A stretch of 50,707 bases of DNA from a virus. Both the position numbers and the translations under genes were made by a program. Below, piece by piece: positions 1 through 8,157 of the stretch (position 1 is its first letter; every line of letters starts with the position of its first letter). Location: positions 1 through 50,707 of IMG/VR virus record IMGVR_UViG_3300017743_000017; one strand, 5' to 3'. A model generated the notes under the pieces. That model saw only the letters and a program-made list of their open reading frames with translations. It had not been told where the DNA came from and did no database searches.

Positions 1-175
1 TATTTATGTGCCTGAAGTAAAATACCTTTCTCCTGAGCCGCTTGTCGATTATACCAATTTAGCCCTCACCAAGTATCCTAACGTTCACTTTGTTGGCGAT
101 GCATTATCAGCTAGAGGTATAACGGTAAGCGGCGCACAAGGAACATATGTTGCTGAATCACTTTTGGAAAATTAA
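1..175 (+). CDS. C-terminal end of a probable FAD-dependent oxidoreductase (5' truncated)
   Basis: Reading from base 2, an open frame runs into the window and stops at TAA 173-175, giving the last 57 residues of a protein. The end reads NVHFVGDALSARGITVSGAQ and continues GTYVAESLLEN. A GD-x-x-S-x-RG stretch followed by a small-residue SGAQGTYVAE helix resembles the C-terminal FAD-contacting segment of flavoprotein oxidoreductases and amine-oxidase-like proteins. That match is from memory of the family pattern only, and the dinucleotide-binding N-terminus lies outside the window. The -33 element of the next promoter (TTTGG, 163-167) lies inside its last codons. It could be another Rossmann-like enzyme. 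Confidence 0.5.
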   Translation, partial: IYVPEVKYLSPEPLVDYTNLALTKYPNVHFVGDALSARGITVSGAQGTYVAESLLEN

Positions 176-193
176 AATAAATTTCGTATATTA
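163..193 (+). promoter_or_regulatory. Early-type promoter TTTGG-N18-GTATATTA
   Basis: TTTGG (163-167) and GTATATTA (186-193) are separated by exactly 18 nt. The same two blocks at the same spacing occur ahead of the genes at 20803, 40766 and 42554. The layout fits a Bacteroidota housekeeping promoter (TTTG, about 20 nt, TAnnTT). It should drive the small gene at 209 and the kinase gene after it. Confidence 0.7.
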
Positions 194-200
194 TAATAAA
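188..200 (+). promoter_or_regulatory. Late-type promoter variant ATATTATAATAAA
   Basis: This is the late consensus ATATTTATAATAAA lacking one T. It ends 8 nt before the ATG at 209 and overlaps the -7 part of the early-type promoter, so this start may be read in both phases. Confidence 0.45.
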
Positions 201-208
201 TAAAAATT

Positions 209-469
209 ATGACACCAAAAACACCATTTCCACAGAGTAGAAAATTAAAAAAGGCAGACGGAACCATTGCTTATGTATGGGACGGTAAATTACATAATTG
301 GGAGGGACATGCTTTAATTCCTGAGGGCAATGAAAAAAAAGGAGAATATCATTTATATGGTATTAAACATACTAAAGAAGAATGGAGTGAGGCTAGATCT
401 CAAAGAGAAGGATTACCTTATTATAAAAACCAATCAATGAAAGCACACCTTTCAGATTATAGAAATTAA
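209..469 (+). CDS. Small conserved-looking phage protein, unknown function
   Basis: The product is 86 residues, charged and soluble, with no membrane segment. It has a central aromatic stretch (WDGKLHNWEGHALIPEGN) followed by EYHLYGIKHTKEEWSEAR. The pattern of a short beta-type repeat ending in Lys-Glu-Glu-Trp resembles small hypothetical proteins common in large myoviruses, but I cannot name a family with certainty. The start is chosen because it follows both promoter elements by 8-16 nt. The next gene begins 4 nt after the stop, so the two are probably co-transcribed and translationally coupled. No function is proposed. Confidence 0.75.
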   Translation: MTPKTPFPQSRKLKKADGTIAYVWDGKLHNWEGHALIPEGNEKKGEYHLYGIKHTKEEWSEARSQREGLPYYKNQSMKAHLSDYRN

Positions 470-472
470 GAT

Positions 473-1003
473 ATGAAAATAGGTTTATGTGGTACAATGA
501 GTGTAGGTAAAACTACATTAGTTAATGCTTTAAAAGAAACAAAACAATTTAAAGATTATATGTTTAGAACAGAACGTTCTAAGTTTTTAATGGAACAGGG
601 TATTCCATTAAATACTGATTCAACATTAAAGGGTCAAACTGTATTTTTAGCTGAACGTTGTGCTGAATTAATTCAAACAGATATTATCACAGATAGAACA
701 GTAATAGATGTTATGGCATTTACTTTAAACGCAAAATCAATTCCTTATCAAGATAAGGAAGCATTTGAAGAATATGCTAAAGAATTTATTAGAGAGTATG
801 ATTATATATTTTACATTTCTCCTTATGGAATAGATATTGAAGATAATGGAGTAAGAGAAACAGATGAACATTATAGAGATCTAATTGATTTTACTATCAC
901 TACATTAATTAAAAGATATGGACATAAAGCGGGTAAAATAGAAAAAATATCTGGATCTACAGAGGAACGTATTCAACAAATATTAAATATTACAGGCCTT
1001 TAA
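473..1003 (+). CDS. P-loop nucleotide/nucleoside kinase-like ATPase (AAA_28/NadR-kinase-like)
   Basis: The 176-residue product opens with a Walker A loop, GTMSVGKTTL, at about residues 7-16. A DRTVIDVMAFT stretch near residue 75 resembles the DR-x-x-x-D segment of small kinases such as the AAA_28 group, deoxynucleoside kinases and the kinase domain of NadR. Length and layout fit a stand-alone kinase. The substrate cannot be read from sequence: deoxynucleoside, thymidylate and nicotinamide riboside are all possible. The gene follows the small gene at 209 after 4 nt, and a late-type promoter starts 2 nt after its stop, so it closes the first transcription unit. Confidence 0.7.
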   Translation: MKIGLCGTMSVGKTTLVNALKETKQFKDYMFRTERSKFLMEQGIPLNTDSTLKGQTVFLAERCAELIQTDIITDRTVIDVMAFTLNAKSIPYQDKEAFEEYAKEFIREYDYIFYISPYGIDIEDNGVRETDEHYRDLIDFTITTLIKRYGHKAGKIEKISGSTEERIQQILNITGL

Positions 1004-1004
1004 C

Positions 1005-1018
1005 ATATTTATAATAAA
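1005..1018 (+). promoter_or_regulatory. Late-type promoter, exact ATATTTATAATAAA
   Basis: Exact consensus ending 11 nt before the ATG at 1030. It probably drives the unit that runs through the overlapping membrane genes into the terminase. Confidence 0.65.
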
Positions 1019-1029
1019 ACCCTATTATA

Positions 1030-1587
1030 ATGAAAAAATCTGAATTAAAAAATTATATCAGAGAAAATATTATTTCTACCCTATCTGAGGATACTGATGC
1101 AGAAATTGCTAAAACTAAAGAATTAACTGCAGCTATCCAAGATCTTGAAGCAGCTAAAAAAGAAGCTGGTATTGAAGAAGATGCTACACCAAAAGGTGAA
1201 GACTTTTTTTATGATTATTTAGACATTGGCATGTTTTATTTAGAAGGATTTGGTAAAAAACATTCTTTAGATGATACCCAGTTAGAAAAACTAGGTAAAA
1301 AAATAGTAGACCAATTATATAAAGGTGATGTTGGTAAAGCATATGATGCTATTGTTAAAAGAGGTGCAATGAAAGAAGATGAAGATAAAGAACCATCTAA
1401 AGCAGATCTTAAAAAAACAAAAGGTTTAGCTAAAGCAAAAGAAGAATTAGCTTTATTAACTCGTGAAATGAAGTCATTAGCTAAAAAGTATTCTAAAGCT
1501 GAAGGTTTAGAAAAAGAAATGGTATTAAATTTATTAAAATCTAAAACTAAATTAAAAAAGGAATTAGAAGCTATTATAGATAAGTAA
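1030..1587 (+). CDS. Lys/Glu-rich helical phage protein, unknown function
   Basis: The product is 185 residues, highly charged and predicted helical. It begins KKSELKNYIRENIISTLSE, a short amphipathic N-terminal helix of a type that recurs in T4-like virion and prohead precursor proteins. The C-terminal third (about residues 125-185) is Lys/Glu/Leu-rich and coiled-coil-like. It has no signal peptide or membrane segment. It sits under a late-type promoter just upstream of the two membrane genes and the large terminase, which suggests a late or virion-associated role. Being next to the terminase makes a small-terminase role conceivable, but nothing in the sequence shows it. Confidence 0.75.
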   Translation: MKKSELKNYIRENIISTLSEDTDAEIAKTKELTAAIQDLEAAKKEAGIEEDATPKGEDFFYDYLDIGMFYLEGFGKKHSLDDTQLEKLGKKIVDQLYKGDVGKAYDAIVKRGAMKEDEDKEPSKADLKKTKGLAKAKEELALLTREMKSLAKKYSKAEGLEKEMVLNLLKSKTKLKKELEAIIDK

Positions 1588-1591
1588 AAGA

Positions 1592-1969
1592 ATGTGGTTA
1601 AAAAAAAATCTTAACCTATTAGTTATATTAGGAGCTTGTATCATAATTTTTACCTTTTTTGAAAAAAGAGAAGATTATGTAGAAGAATATAATGCTAAGA
1701 TAATAGCATTAGAACAAAAAGTTGATTCGTTACATCATGAAAATGACGAATTGACTTTTAAAATCGACACATTAAATGTGGAGATAAGCAAATTAGATCA
1801 ACAACTTGATCTTAAAGATGACAGAATAAACAACTTAAGATATGAAATTAGTACCAAAGTTGATGCTGTTGATAGCTTTAATGATGATGAGCTCGAAAAG
1901 TTTTTCACAAAACGTTACGGACAGTACCTCGATTCAATTAAAGAGACCAATAGCCAAATTAGTAATTAA
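1592..1969 (+). CDS. Inner-membrane-anchored coiled-coil protein, candidate i-spanin-like
   Basis: The product is 125 residues. A short Lys-containing N-terminus is followed by one hydrophobic segment (about residues 7-23, LNLLVILGACIIIFTFF), then a long coiled coil (about residues 33-85, heptad Leu/Ile with Lys, Asp and Glu) and a C-terminal FNDDELEKFFTKRYGQY stretch. One N-terminal anchor plus a periplasmic coiled coil is the topology of inner-membrane spanin subunits (Rz type). Its last 128 bp also encode the signal peptide of the next gene in another frame, a layout classic for Rz/Rz1 pairs. The function is inferred from topology and gene layout only; another envelope or assembly role is possible. 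Confidence 0.6.
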   Translation: MWLKKNLNLLVILGACIIIFTFFEKREDYVEEYNAKIIALEQKVDSLHHENDELTFKIDTLNVEISKLDQQLDLKDDRINNLRYEISTKVDAVDSFNDDELEKFFTKRYGQYLDSIKETNSQISN

Positions 1970-2255
1970 AGATCTTATTACTGGAGATGGAATTAAAAAT
2001 GAATTAGCTCTTACTTTAGATAAGATTAAACTTTTTGAACAAAAATTAGTTTTAAAAGATAGTGTTATATTTAATTTAAATAATAAAGTTAATAACTTTA
2101 ACTCTATCCTACTAACAAAATCAGATCAATTACTCTTATCCCAAAAATTGTCAAAAAAGTTAGAAACAGATTTAAAGGCACAAAAAATAAAAACTAAACT
2201 TATGGGTGGAGCAGGTATAGTAGCTGTTTTAGGGGTAATATTTTTACTAAAATAA
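1842..2255 (+). CDS. Signal-peptide, coiled-coil, C-terminal-membrane protein overlapping the previous gene
   Basis: The product is 137 residues. The N-terminus (MKLVPKLMLLIALMMMSSKS, then FSQ) looks like a signal peptide with a flavobacterial-style cleavage near FS-Q. A heptad-rich middle (about residues 45-115) follows, then a C-terminal membrane segment (about residues 119-136, GGAGIVAVLGVIFLLK). There is no Cys in a lipobox, so it is not a standard o-spanin lipoprotein. The start lies inside the upstream gene in another frame, giving a 128-bp overlap in which both frames encode sensible protein. The pair may span the periplasm during lysis, but this is inference. The terminase gene begins 4 nt after the stop. 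Confidence 0.6.
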   Translation: MKLVPKLMLLIALMMMSSKSFSQNVTDSTSIQLKRPIAKLVIKDLITGDGIKNELALTLDKIKLFEQKLVLKDSVIFNLNNKVNNFNSILLTKSDQLLLSQKLSKKLETDLKAQKIKTKLMGGAGIVAVLGVIFLLK

Positions 2256-2258
2256 CAT

Positions 2259-3830
2259 ATGGCTGATCTTAAAAAGGTAATACGTCAAGAATATTTAAAA
2301 TGTGCTAGAGACCCAGTGCATTTTATGCGTAAATACTGTTATATACAGCACCCACAAAGAGGACGTATACAGTTTAATTTATATCCATTCCAAGAAAAAG
2401 TATTAACGCTAATGCGCGATAATCCTTATTCAATTATTTTAAAATCTAGACAGTTAGGAATATCAACGTTATCCGCAGGTTATTCTTTATGGTTAATGAT
2501 ATTTCATAAGGATAAAAATATTCTTTGTATTGCAACAAAACAAGAAACAGCTAAAAACATGGTTACAAAAGTAAAGTTCATGTATGAAAATTTACCTTCA
2601 TGGCTTAAAGTAGATGCAGCTGAAAATAATAAATTAACCTTAAGGTTAGTAAATGGGTCCCAAATAAAGGCAACATCAGCTTCAAGTGATGCAGGTAGAT
2701 CTGAAGCAGTATCTCTACTACTTATTGATGAAGCAGCTTTTATTGATAATATTGGAGAAATTTGGGCATCAGCACAACAAACATTAGCAACTGGGGGTGG
2801 TTGTATAGCATTATCAACCCCTTATGGTACTGGTAATTGGTTTCATCAAACATGGGTTAGAGCAGAATCTAGTGAAAATCAATTTTTACCTATTAAATTA
2901 CCTTGGTTTGTCCACCCAGAACGAGATCAAAAATGGAGAGATCAACAAGATGAATTACTAGGTGATCCTAGAATGGCGGCACAGGAATGTGACTGTGACT
3001 TTAGCACATCAGGTGATATTGTATTTTATCCTGAATATATAGATTTTTATGAAAAAACCTATGCAAAAGACCCTATGGAAAGAAGAGGTGCAGACCAAAA
3101 TTTATGGGTTTGGGAATCACCTGATTATACAAGAGATTATGTAGTAGTAGCTGATGTTGCTCGTGGAGATGGTAAAGATTATTCAGCATGTCATGTAATT
3201 GATGTATCAAATAATGTACAAGTTGCAGAATATAAAGGGCAATTAGGTACAAAAGAATTTGGACACTTATTAGTTGGTTTAGCTACTGAATATAATGAAG
3301 CAATGTTAGTAATAGAAAATGCTAATATTGGCTGGGCAACTATACAAGTTGCTCTAGATAGGCAATATCCTAACCTTTACTATTCACAAAAGAGTGATTC
3401 CCCAAATGCTAGTTCGTATTTTGATAAGTACCAAGATCATTCAAAAATGGTAGCTGGTTTTACAATGTCATCTAGAACACGCCCTATGGTAATAGGTAAA
3501 TTTCAAGAATACATTAGTGATAAAGGAGTAACAATACAATCAAAAAGGTTAATTGAAGAAATGAAAACCTTTATATGGAAAAATAATAGAGCAGAAGCTC
3601 AAAGTGGATATAATGATGATTTAGTAATGTCTTTTGGTATTGCTATGTATATTAGAGATACTGCTTTAAGATTAAGACAAAAAGGTTTAGACGGAGCTAA
3701 AAATGCATTGAGTAATATGTCAGTTAATAGAACACCTTACCAAGGGGGTTATGGAAGTAACCCATATAATAAAAATCCATATGAACAAAACTTTGGAAAT
3801 GGTAAGGAAGACATTAGATGGCTTTTCTAA
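2259..3830 (+). CDS. Terminase large subunit (gp17-like)
   Basis: The 523-residue protein is the DNA-packaging motor and headful nuclease. The ATPase domain has a Walker A-like SRQLGIST (residues 63-70) and a Walker B LLLIDEAA (153-160). The C-terminal RNase H-fold nuclease begins near residue 294 with VVVADVARGDGKDYS, whose Asp is the expected first metal ligand. T4 gp17 is 610 residues, so this is a compact version. It would dock on the portal, which is encoded next, and translocate DNA into proheads using ATP. It starts 4 nt after the preceding membrane gene and ends 3 nt before a late-type promoter. No intein or frameshift is seen. Confidence 0.95.
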   Translation: MADLKKVIRQEYLKCARDPVHFMRKYCYIQHPQRGRIQFNLYPFQEKVLTLMRDNPYSIILKSRQLGISTLSAGYSLWLMIFHKDKNILCIATKQETAKNMVTKVKFMYENLPSWLKVDAAENNKLTLRLVNGSQIKATSASSDAGRSEAVSLLLIDEAAFIDNIGEIWASAQQTLATGGGCIALSTPYGTGNWFHQTWVRAESSENQFLPIKLPWFVHPERDQKWRDQQDELLGDPRMAAQECDCDFSTSGDIVFYPEYIDFYEKTYAKDPMERRGADQNLWVWESPDYTRDYVVVADVARGDGKDYSACHVIDVSNNVQVAEYKGQLGTKEFGHLLVGLATEYNEAMLVIENANIGWATIQVALDRQYPNLYYSQKSDSPNASSYFDKYQDHSKMVAGFTMSSRTRPMVIGKFQEYISDKGVTIQSKRLIEEMKTFIWKNNRAEAQSGYNDDLVMSFGIAMYIRDTALRLRQKGLDGAKNALSNMSVNRTPYQGGYGSNPYNKNPYEQNFGNGKEDIRWLF

Positions 3831-3833
3831 ATC

Positions 3834-3847
3834 ATATTTATAATAAT
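3834..3847 (+). promoter_or_regulatory. Late-type promoter ATATTTATAATAAT
   Basis: One mismatch at the last base of the consensus. It ends 11 nt before the portal gene ATG. Confidence 0.6.
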
Positions 3848-3858
3848 AACAACACATT

Positions 3859-5787
3859 ATGGCTGATAAAAGCGTATTTTCAAGATTAAAAAGATTATTT
3901 TCAACTGATGTTGTAATAAGAAATGTAGGTGGAAACCAAGTTAAAGTAATTGATAGTGGTAAAATACAATCCACAGGAGAAATTGCTACAAATTCGTTAG
4001 TTGATAGATATAATAGAATATATTCTACTAGTCCTACTTCATTATATGGTGCTCAATTTAACATGAACTACCAGTACCTTAGACCACAATTATATTCTGA
4101 ATATGATTTGATGGATCAAGATGCTATTATTGCTTCTGCTTTAGATGTATTAGCAGATGAATCAACTTTAAAAAATGATATGGGTGAAGTACTTCAAATT
4201 AGAAGTGCTAACGAAGATATACAAAAAATATTATATAACCTATTTTATGATGTATTAAACATTGAGTTTAATCTTTGGATGTGGGTTCGTCAAATGTGTA
4301 AATATGGAGATTTCTTTTTAAAACTAGAAATAGCCGAAAAATATGGGGTTTATAATGTTATCCCTTACACAGCATATCATATTGAAAGGCAAGAAGCATT
4401 TGACCCAGATAACCCATCAGCAATAAGATACAGGTATGCTCCTGATGGGATGGATAATTTAAGTTCTGGTATGTACCCTGTACCTGGAGCTGGTGGTGGA
4501 AATTTAATGAATGAAACTGGTATATTCTTTGATAACTATGAAATGGCTCATTTTAGACTTATATCAGATGTTAATTATCTTCCTTATGGTAGAGCTTATA
4601 TCGAACCCGCACGTAAACTTTACAAACAATATGTGTTAATGGAGGATGCAATGTTAATTCATAGAATTGCTCGTGCTCCTGAAAAGCGTATTTTTTATAT
4701 GAATGTTGGGTCTATCCCTCCAAATGAAATAGAAACGTTTATGCAAAAAACTATTTCACAACTTAAGCGCACGCCATTTCAAGATAATAAAACTGGTGAG
4801 TATAATTTAAAGTATAACATGCAAAACATGTTAGAAGATTTTTATATTCCAATTAGAGGCAATGATGCTACCACAAAAATAGAAACTACACCTGGGCTAC
4901 AGTATGATGGAATTCAAGATGTGGAATATTTAAGAGGTAAATTATTTGCAGCACTTAAAATACCTAAAGCCTTTTTAGGTTATGAAGAAGGAGTAGAGGG
5001 TAAAGCTACATTAGCACAACAAGATATTAGATTTGCTCGTACTATAGAAAGACTACAAAGAATAGTATTATCAGAATTAAATAAAATTGCTTTAGTCCAC
5101 CTATATACTCAAGGATACACAGACGAAACATTAACTAATTTTACATTAGAAATGGCTAGTCCATCTATTGTATTAGAACAAGAAAAAATTGAGTTACTTA
5201 AATCTAAAACTGAATTAGCTGGGACATTACTAGAACAAAATTTAGTACCATCTGATTGGATTTATGATAATGTATATCAATTTAGTGAAGACCAATATGA
5301 TGAATACAGAGATTTATCTAGAGAAGATGCTAAACGTAAATTTAGAATAACACAAATTGAAGCAGAAGGTAACGACCCAGTTGAAACGGGTAAATCATAT
5401 GGTACACCTCATGATTTGGCTTCATTATATGGTAGTGGAAGAATGTATACAAACCCAGGTGGTGTCCCAGATCCAGAAAAATATGCTGCAGATGATCCTA
5501 AATTAGGTAGGCCAAAAGACACTAATGTAAAACGTAATACACAAGATGATAATTTTGGTAAAGATAGATTAGGAGTTAAACGTATGAAGGATAAGGATAA
5601 AAATGATTCTAATTCTATTAAACCTAAATTTAATGGAGGACCATTAGCACTTGAAAGTGCTCATATAACATATTTAAAAAATAAGGATATGTTTAAAAAC
5701 ATCCCCCAACCTAGTAAAAAACAATTAGTATTTGAGGAAGATAAAGATAGTACTTCACTATTAGATGAGAAACAATTAAAGAAGTAA
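3859..5787 (+). CDS. Portal vertex protein (gp20-like)
   Basis: The 642-residue protein fits a T4 gp20-type portal, the dodecameric ring at the head vertex through which DNA is packaged and to which the neck attaches. The region near residues 85-105 (LDVLADESTLKNDMGE) matches the gp20 pattern of an Ala-Leu-Asp-x-x-x-Asp-Glu helix. The stem and crown region contains IPKAFLGYEEGVEGKATLAQ near residue 370, also typical. It is longer than T4 gp20 (524 residues); the extra length is a charged, low-complexity C-terminal tail from about residue 500. It follows the terminase gene, as in T4, behind its own late-type promoter. Confidence 0.93.
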   Translation: MADKSVFSRLKRLFSTDVVIRNVGGNQVKVIDSGKIQSTGEIATNSLVDRYNRIYSTSPTSLYGAQFNMNYQYLRPQLYSEYDLMDQDAIIASALDVLADESTLKNDMGEVLQIRSANEDIQKILYNLFYDVLNIEFNLWMWVRQMCKYGDFFLKLEIAEKYGVYNVIPYTAYHIERQEAFDPDNPSAIRYRYAPDGMDNLSSGMYPVPGAGGGNLMNETGIFFDNYEMAHFRLISDVNYLPYGRAYIEPARKLYKQYVLMEDAMLIHRIARAPEKRIFYMNVGSIPPNEIETFMQKTISQLKRTPFQDNKTGEYNLKYNMQNMLEDFYIPIRGNDATTKIETTPGLQYDGIQDVEYLRGKLFAALKIPKAFLGYEEGVEGKATLAQQDIRFARTIERLQRIVLSELNKIALVHLYTQGYTDETLTNFTLEMASPSIVLEQEKIELLKSKTELAGTLLEQNLVPSDWIYDNVYQFSEDQYDEYRDLSREDAKRKFRITQIEAEGNDPVETGKSYGTPHDLASLYGSGRMYTNPGGVPDPEKYAADDPKLGRPKDTNVKRNTQDDNFGKDRLGVKRMKDKDKNDSNSIKPKFNGGPLALESAHITYLKNKDMFKNIPQPSKKQLVFEEDKDSTSLLDEKQLKK

Positions 5788-5797
5788 ATTCCTCCTA

Positions 5798-5811
5798 ATA
5801 TTTATAAATAA
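5798..5811 (+). promoter_or_regulatory. Late-type promoter variant ATATTTATAAATAA
   Basis: A near-consensus copy with an extra A in the TATAAT part, which makes it contain TATAAATA, the classic T4 late -10 sequence, on the sense strand. It ends 12 nt before the ATG at 5824. Confidence 0.5.
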
Positions 5812-5823
5812 ATATATTTTTTG

Positions 5824-6687
5824 ATGAAAATAAAACACTCAAAGTACAAAAATACAGGTATATTATTTGAACTGTTAGTACGTCAAATTACCGCTGATAC
5901 TTTAAAAGGTGGTAATTCACCAGCAATAGATATACTAAAAGAATATTTTGTTAATACTTCTTTAGGTAAAGAATATAAACTTTATGAGTCTATATTAAAA
6001 TCAAAAGTAATAACTGAAGGTAGAGCTACATTAGTAATTGATACCTTACTAGAAGCATCTACTAAATTTAACAGAAAATCTTTAAAAAAACAAAAGTATA
6101 ATCTAATTAATGAAATTAAAAAACATTATAATTTAGAATCCTTTTTTGGTTCTAAAATATCTGATTATAAAGAATTAGCTGCTTTATATACTTTAATTGA
6201 AGGAATTAATAGTAAAGAAATATCCCACCCTAAACAACTAGTTGATAATAAAATTACTTTATTAGAACATCTAACTAAAAAAGAAATTAAACAAGATGCT
6301 AAACAAACAGTACTTGAAGAATTTTCTGGGTATGATAAAGATGTAAGAACCTTAACATACAGAGTATTACTAGAAAAATTTAACGATAAATATGATTCAT
6401 TGACTAATGATCAAAAACAAGTACTTAAAGAATATATTAATTCAGTAGATTCAACCCCTGATTTAAGAAATTTTTATAATAATAAAATTAATGAATTAAA
6501 AAATACTTTAGTTAAAGAAACTAAAAATATTAAAGATAAAGCTACCCAAATAAAAATTACTGAGGTATCTAAATTTTTAACTGAATTAAAGAAAACTGAT
6601 AAAGTTGGAGATGATAATTTAGTTGATTTGTTACGTTATTATCAATTAATAAATGAAATACAAGTAGCAAATGGCGTACAAGTATAA
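5824..6687 (+). CDS. Conserved-type T4-like phage protein between portal and prohead genes, unknown function
   Basis: The 287-residue product begins MKIKHSKYKNTGILFELLVR. A TTG immediately upstream (5821) could extend it by one residue, but ATG at 5824 is preferred. The protein is Lys/Glu/Leu-rich and mostly helical, without membrane segments. The opening KNTGILFELLVRQITADTL stretch is, as I recall, shared by hypothetical proteins in marine T4-like phages, always near the portal gene. Its position between portal and scaffold/protease genes, under a late-type promoter, suggests a head-assembly or core role. The next gene starts 17 nt before its stop, which indicates coupled translation. Confidence 0.8.
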   Translation: MKIKHSKYKNTGILFELLVRQITADTLKGGNSPAIDILKEYFVNTSLGKEYKLYESILKSKVITEGRATLVIDTLLEASTKFNRKSLKKQKYNLINEIKKHYNLESFFGSKISDYKELAALYTLIEGINSKEISHPKQLVDNKITLLEHLTKKEIKQDAKQTVLEEFSGYDKDVRTLTYRVLLEKFNDKYDSLTNDQKQVLKEYINSVDSTPDLRNFYNNKINELKNTLVKETKNIKDKATQIKITEVSKFLTELKKTDKVGDDNLVDLLRYYQLINEIQVANGVQV

Positions 6688-7915
6688 ACTTAGTGAAATG
6701 TCTAAAACTGCTTCTCCTGAAGCGGCTGAAAAGGAAACAGGAATTCCAAAAGATGACCAACGTGTAGGAAAAGTTACTTATAGTAAAGATGGTGATACCA
6801 AATTTACTGTTACTAATATAAATCCTGAAACGGGTCAAATATCTTGGAAAATTACTAACCTCCCTGCTTTTGATAAATTACTTGATGATGCTGATGCATT
6901 AATTTCTACTTCTAAAGGTGTTTACACTAAAACCAAAGACGATGAAAAATTCAGAGAGTTTTACGAAGAAGCAAGATCGATAAGAAATAAAATCAGAAAA
7001 CACCTTAGAAACGAATACCCAGACGAATATAAAAGAATACAAATGTTTGGGGAAGCTTATAGTGGATTTTTAAGAAACCCAGAAGACCCAGATTCAAAAC
7101 CATTTGAACCAAAAGGAGCAGTGTCTGAATTTAGAGAAGAGTTAAGAGCATTATTTGGTAAATTTAAAGGTGATCTAAAAAACCCAGAGTTTATAAAAGG
7201 AGTAGCTCAAATAATGGTTAATTGGAAATCACTTTTAAGAAGTCAAATGGATGAAGCTGATGTAGACGAAGCGTCAATGTCAGGTGCAGCTGGTGCTTAT
7301 AATACACCTTATGCTTTTAGAAAAAAAGGTTCTAAACCTAATGTAGGTGCTTTAACTAAATTAGGATATAAATTAGTTAAAAAAGATAAAGAGGATATAA
7401 ATGAAGAAAAAGCTATTACATTTAGACCCGGTACTTTGGATGATATAGAATTATCAACACGAATATTAGATAAATTTGGAATTAAATATAAAATAAATAA
7501 TTATGATCTAATATTATCAAATGACGATTATTTAGTTGTTTTAGACTATTTAAAAGGTGGAAATAATGTTAATGTTAATTTATCAAATTCAATATTAAAT
7601 GAAAATGAATCACCATCATTAAATGCTAAAACATATGCTGAAGATATGATGAGACAATATCGTAAAATGTTTAGAATTGTTGACGGTAACTTTGGTAAAG
7701 AAGCAGCAGAAGAATTTAAAAATATTGTAAAGTCTAAAATGGCTCAATTACAAGAAGGAGTAGGCGCTAGTTTAGGCCCTGGTCCCAAAGCAGGTCCTGA
7801 TGGGGTTACTGATAGCGCTTATACAAAACAATTTAAATATAAATTAGTTCCTAAAACAAAAGATGGTACATATGTACAAAAAGGATCAGGAATGGTAGTT
7901 AAAAAACTATTTTAA
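6671..7915 (+). CDS. Putative prohead/virion precursor protein, unknown function
   Basis: The 414-residue product overlaps the previous gene by 17 bp. It is hydrophilic. Residues about 85-135 form a charged helical region (DDEKFREFYEEARSIRNKIR), then a helical stretch runs to about 190. An unusual SGAAGAYNTPYAFRKKGSK segment sits near residue 205, followed by linker-like sequence and a C-terminal VPKTKDGTYVQKGSGMVVKK tail. Several Leu/Ile-x-Glu tripeptides could be sites for the gp21-like protease encoded downstream, but none stands out. It belongs to the head block (portal to capsid), so an internal core or minor capsid role is plausible. No family is recognised. Confidence 0.75.
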   Translation: MAYKYKLSEMSKTASPEAAEKETGIPKDDQRVGKVTYSKDGDTKFTVTNINPETGQISWKITNLPAFDKLLDDADALISTSKGVYTKTKDDEKFREFYEEARSIRNKIRKHLRNEYPDEYKRIQMFGEAYSGFLRNPEDPDSKPFEPKGAVSEFREELRALFGKFKGDLKNPEFIKGVAQIMVNWKSLLRSQMDEADVDEASMSGAAGAYNTPYAFRKKGSKPNVGALTKLGYKLVKKDKEDINEEKAITFRPGTLDDIELSTRILDKFGIKYKINNYDLILSNDDYLVVLDYLKGGNNVNVNLSNSILNENESPSLNAKTYAEDMMRQYRKMFRIVDGNFGKEAAEEFKNIVKSKMAQLQEGVGASLGPGPKAGPDGVTDSAYTKQFKYKLVPKTKDGTYVQKGSGMVVKKLF

Positions 7916-7916
7916 T

Positions 7917-8150
7917 ATGTATAACCGTAATATAAAAGAAAACAAAAATAAAGCATCTAAATTTCATGAGGAACGTATAGAAGCTTTTAATAAATTAGAA
8001 GCTAGATTTGAGGATATTAAAAAATCAATCAAATTAGCTAAAATAGAAACAATAAAATATTACAGAGATAATCCAGAAAGCTTTGCTGTCGTAATTGGGA
8101 CAGATATGATTAACGATTATTTTAACGATATAGAAACATTATTACAATAA
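7917..8150 (+). CDS. Small helical protein, unknown function
   Basis: The product is 77 residues, basic and mostly helical (KASKFHEERIEAFNKLEARF near the start), ending in an acidic NDYFNDIETLLQ helix. The ATG directly follows the stop of the preceding gene with one intervening base, and the next gene begins 7 nt after its stop, so it is embedded in the head operon. Its size and position recall small T4 prohead-core components such as gp67 and gp68, but the sequence does not establish homology. Confidence 0.7.
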   Translation: MYNRNIKENKNKASKFHEERIEAFNKLEARFEDIKKSIKLAKIETIKYYRDNPESFAVVIGTDMINDYFNDIETLLQ

Positions 8151-8157
8151 TATAATT

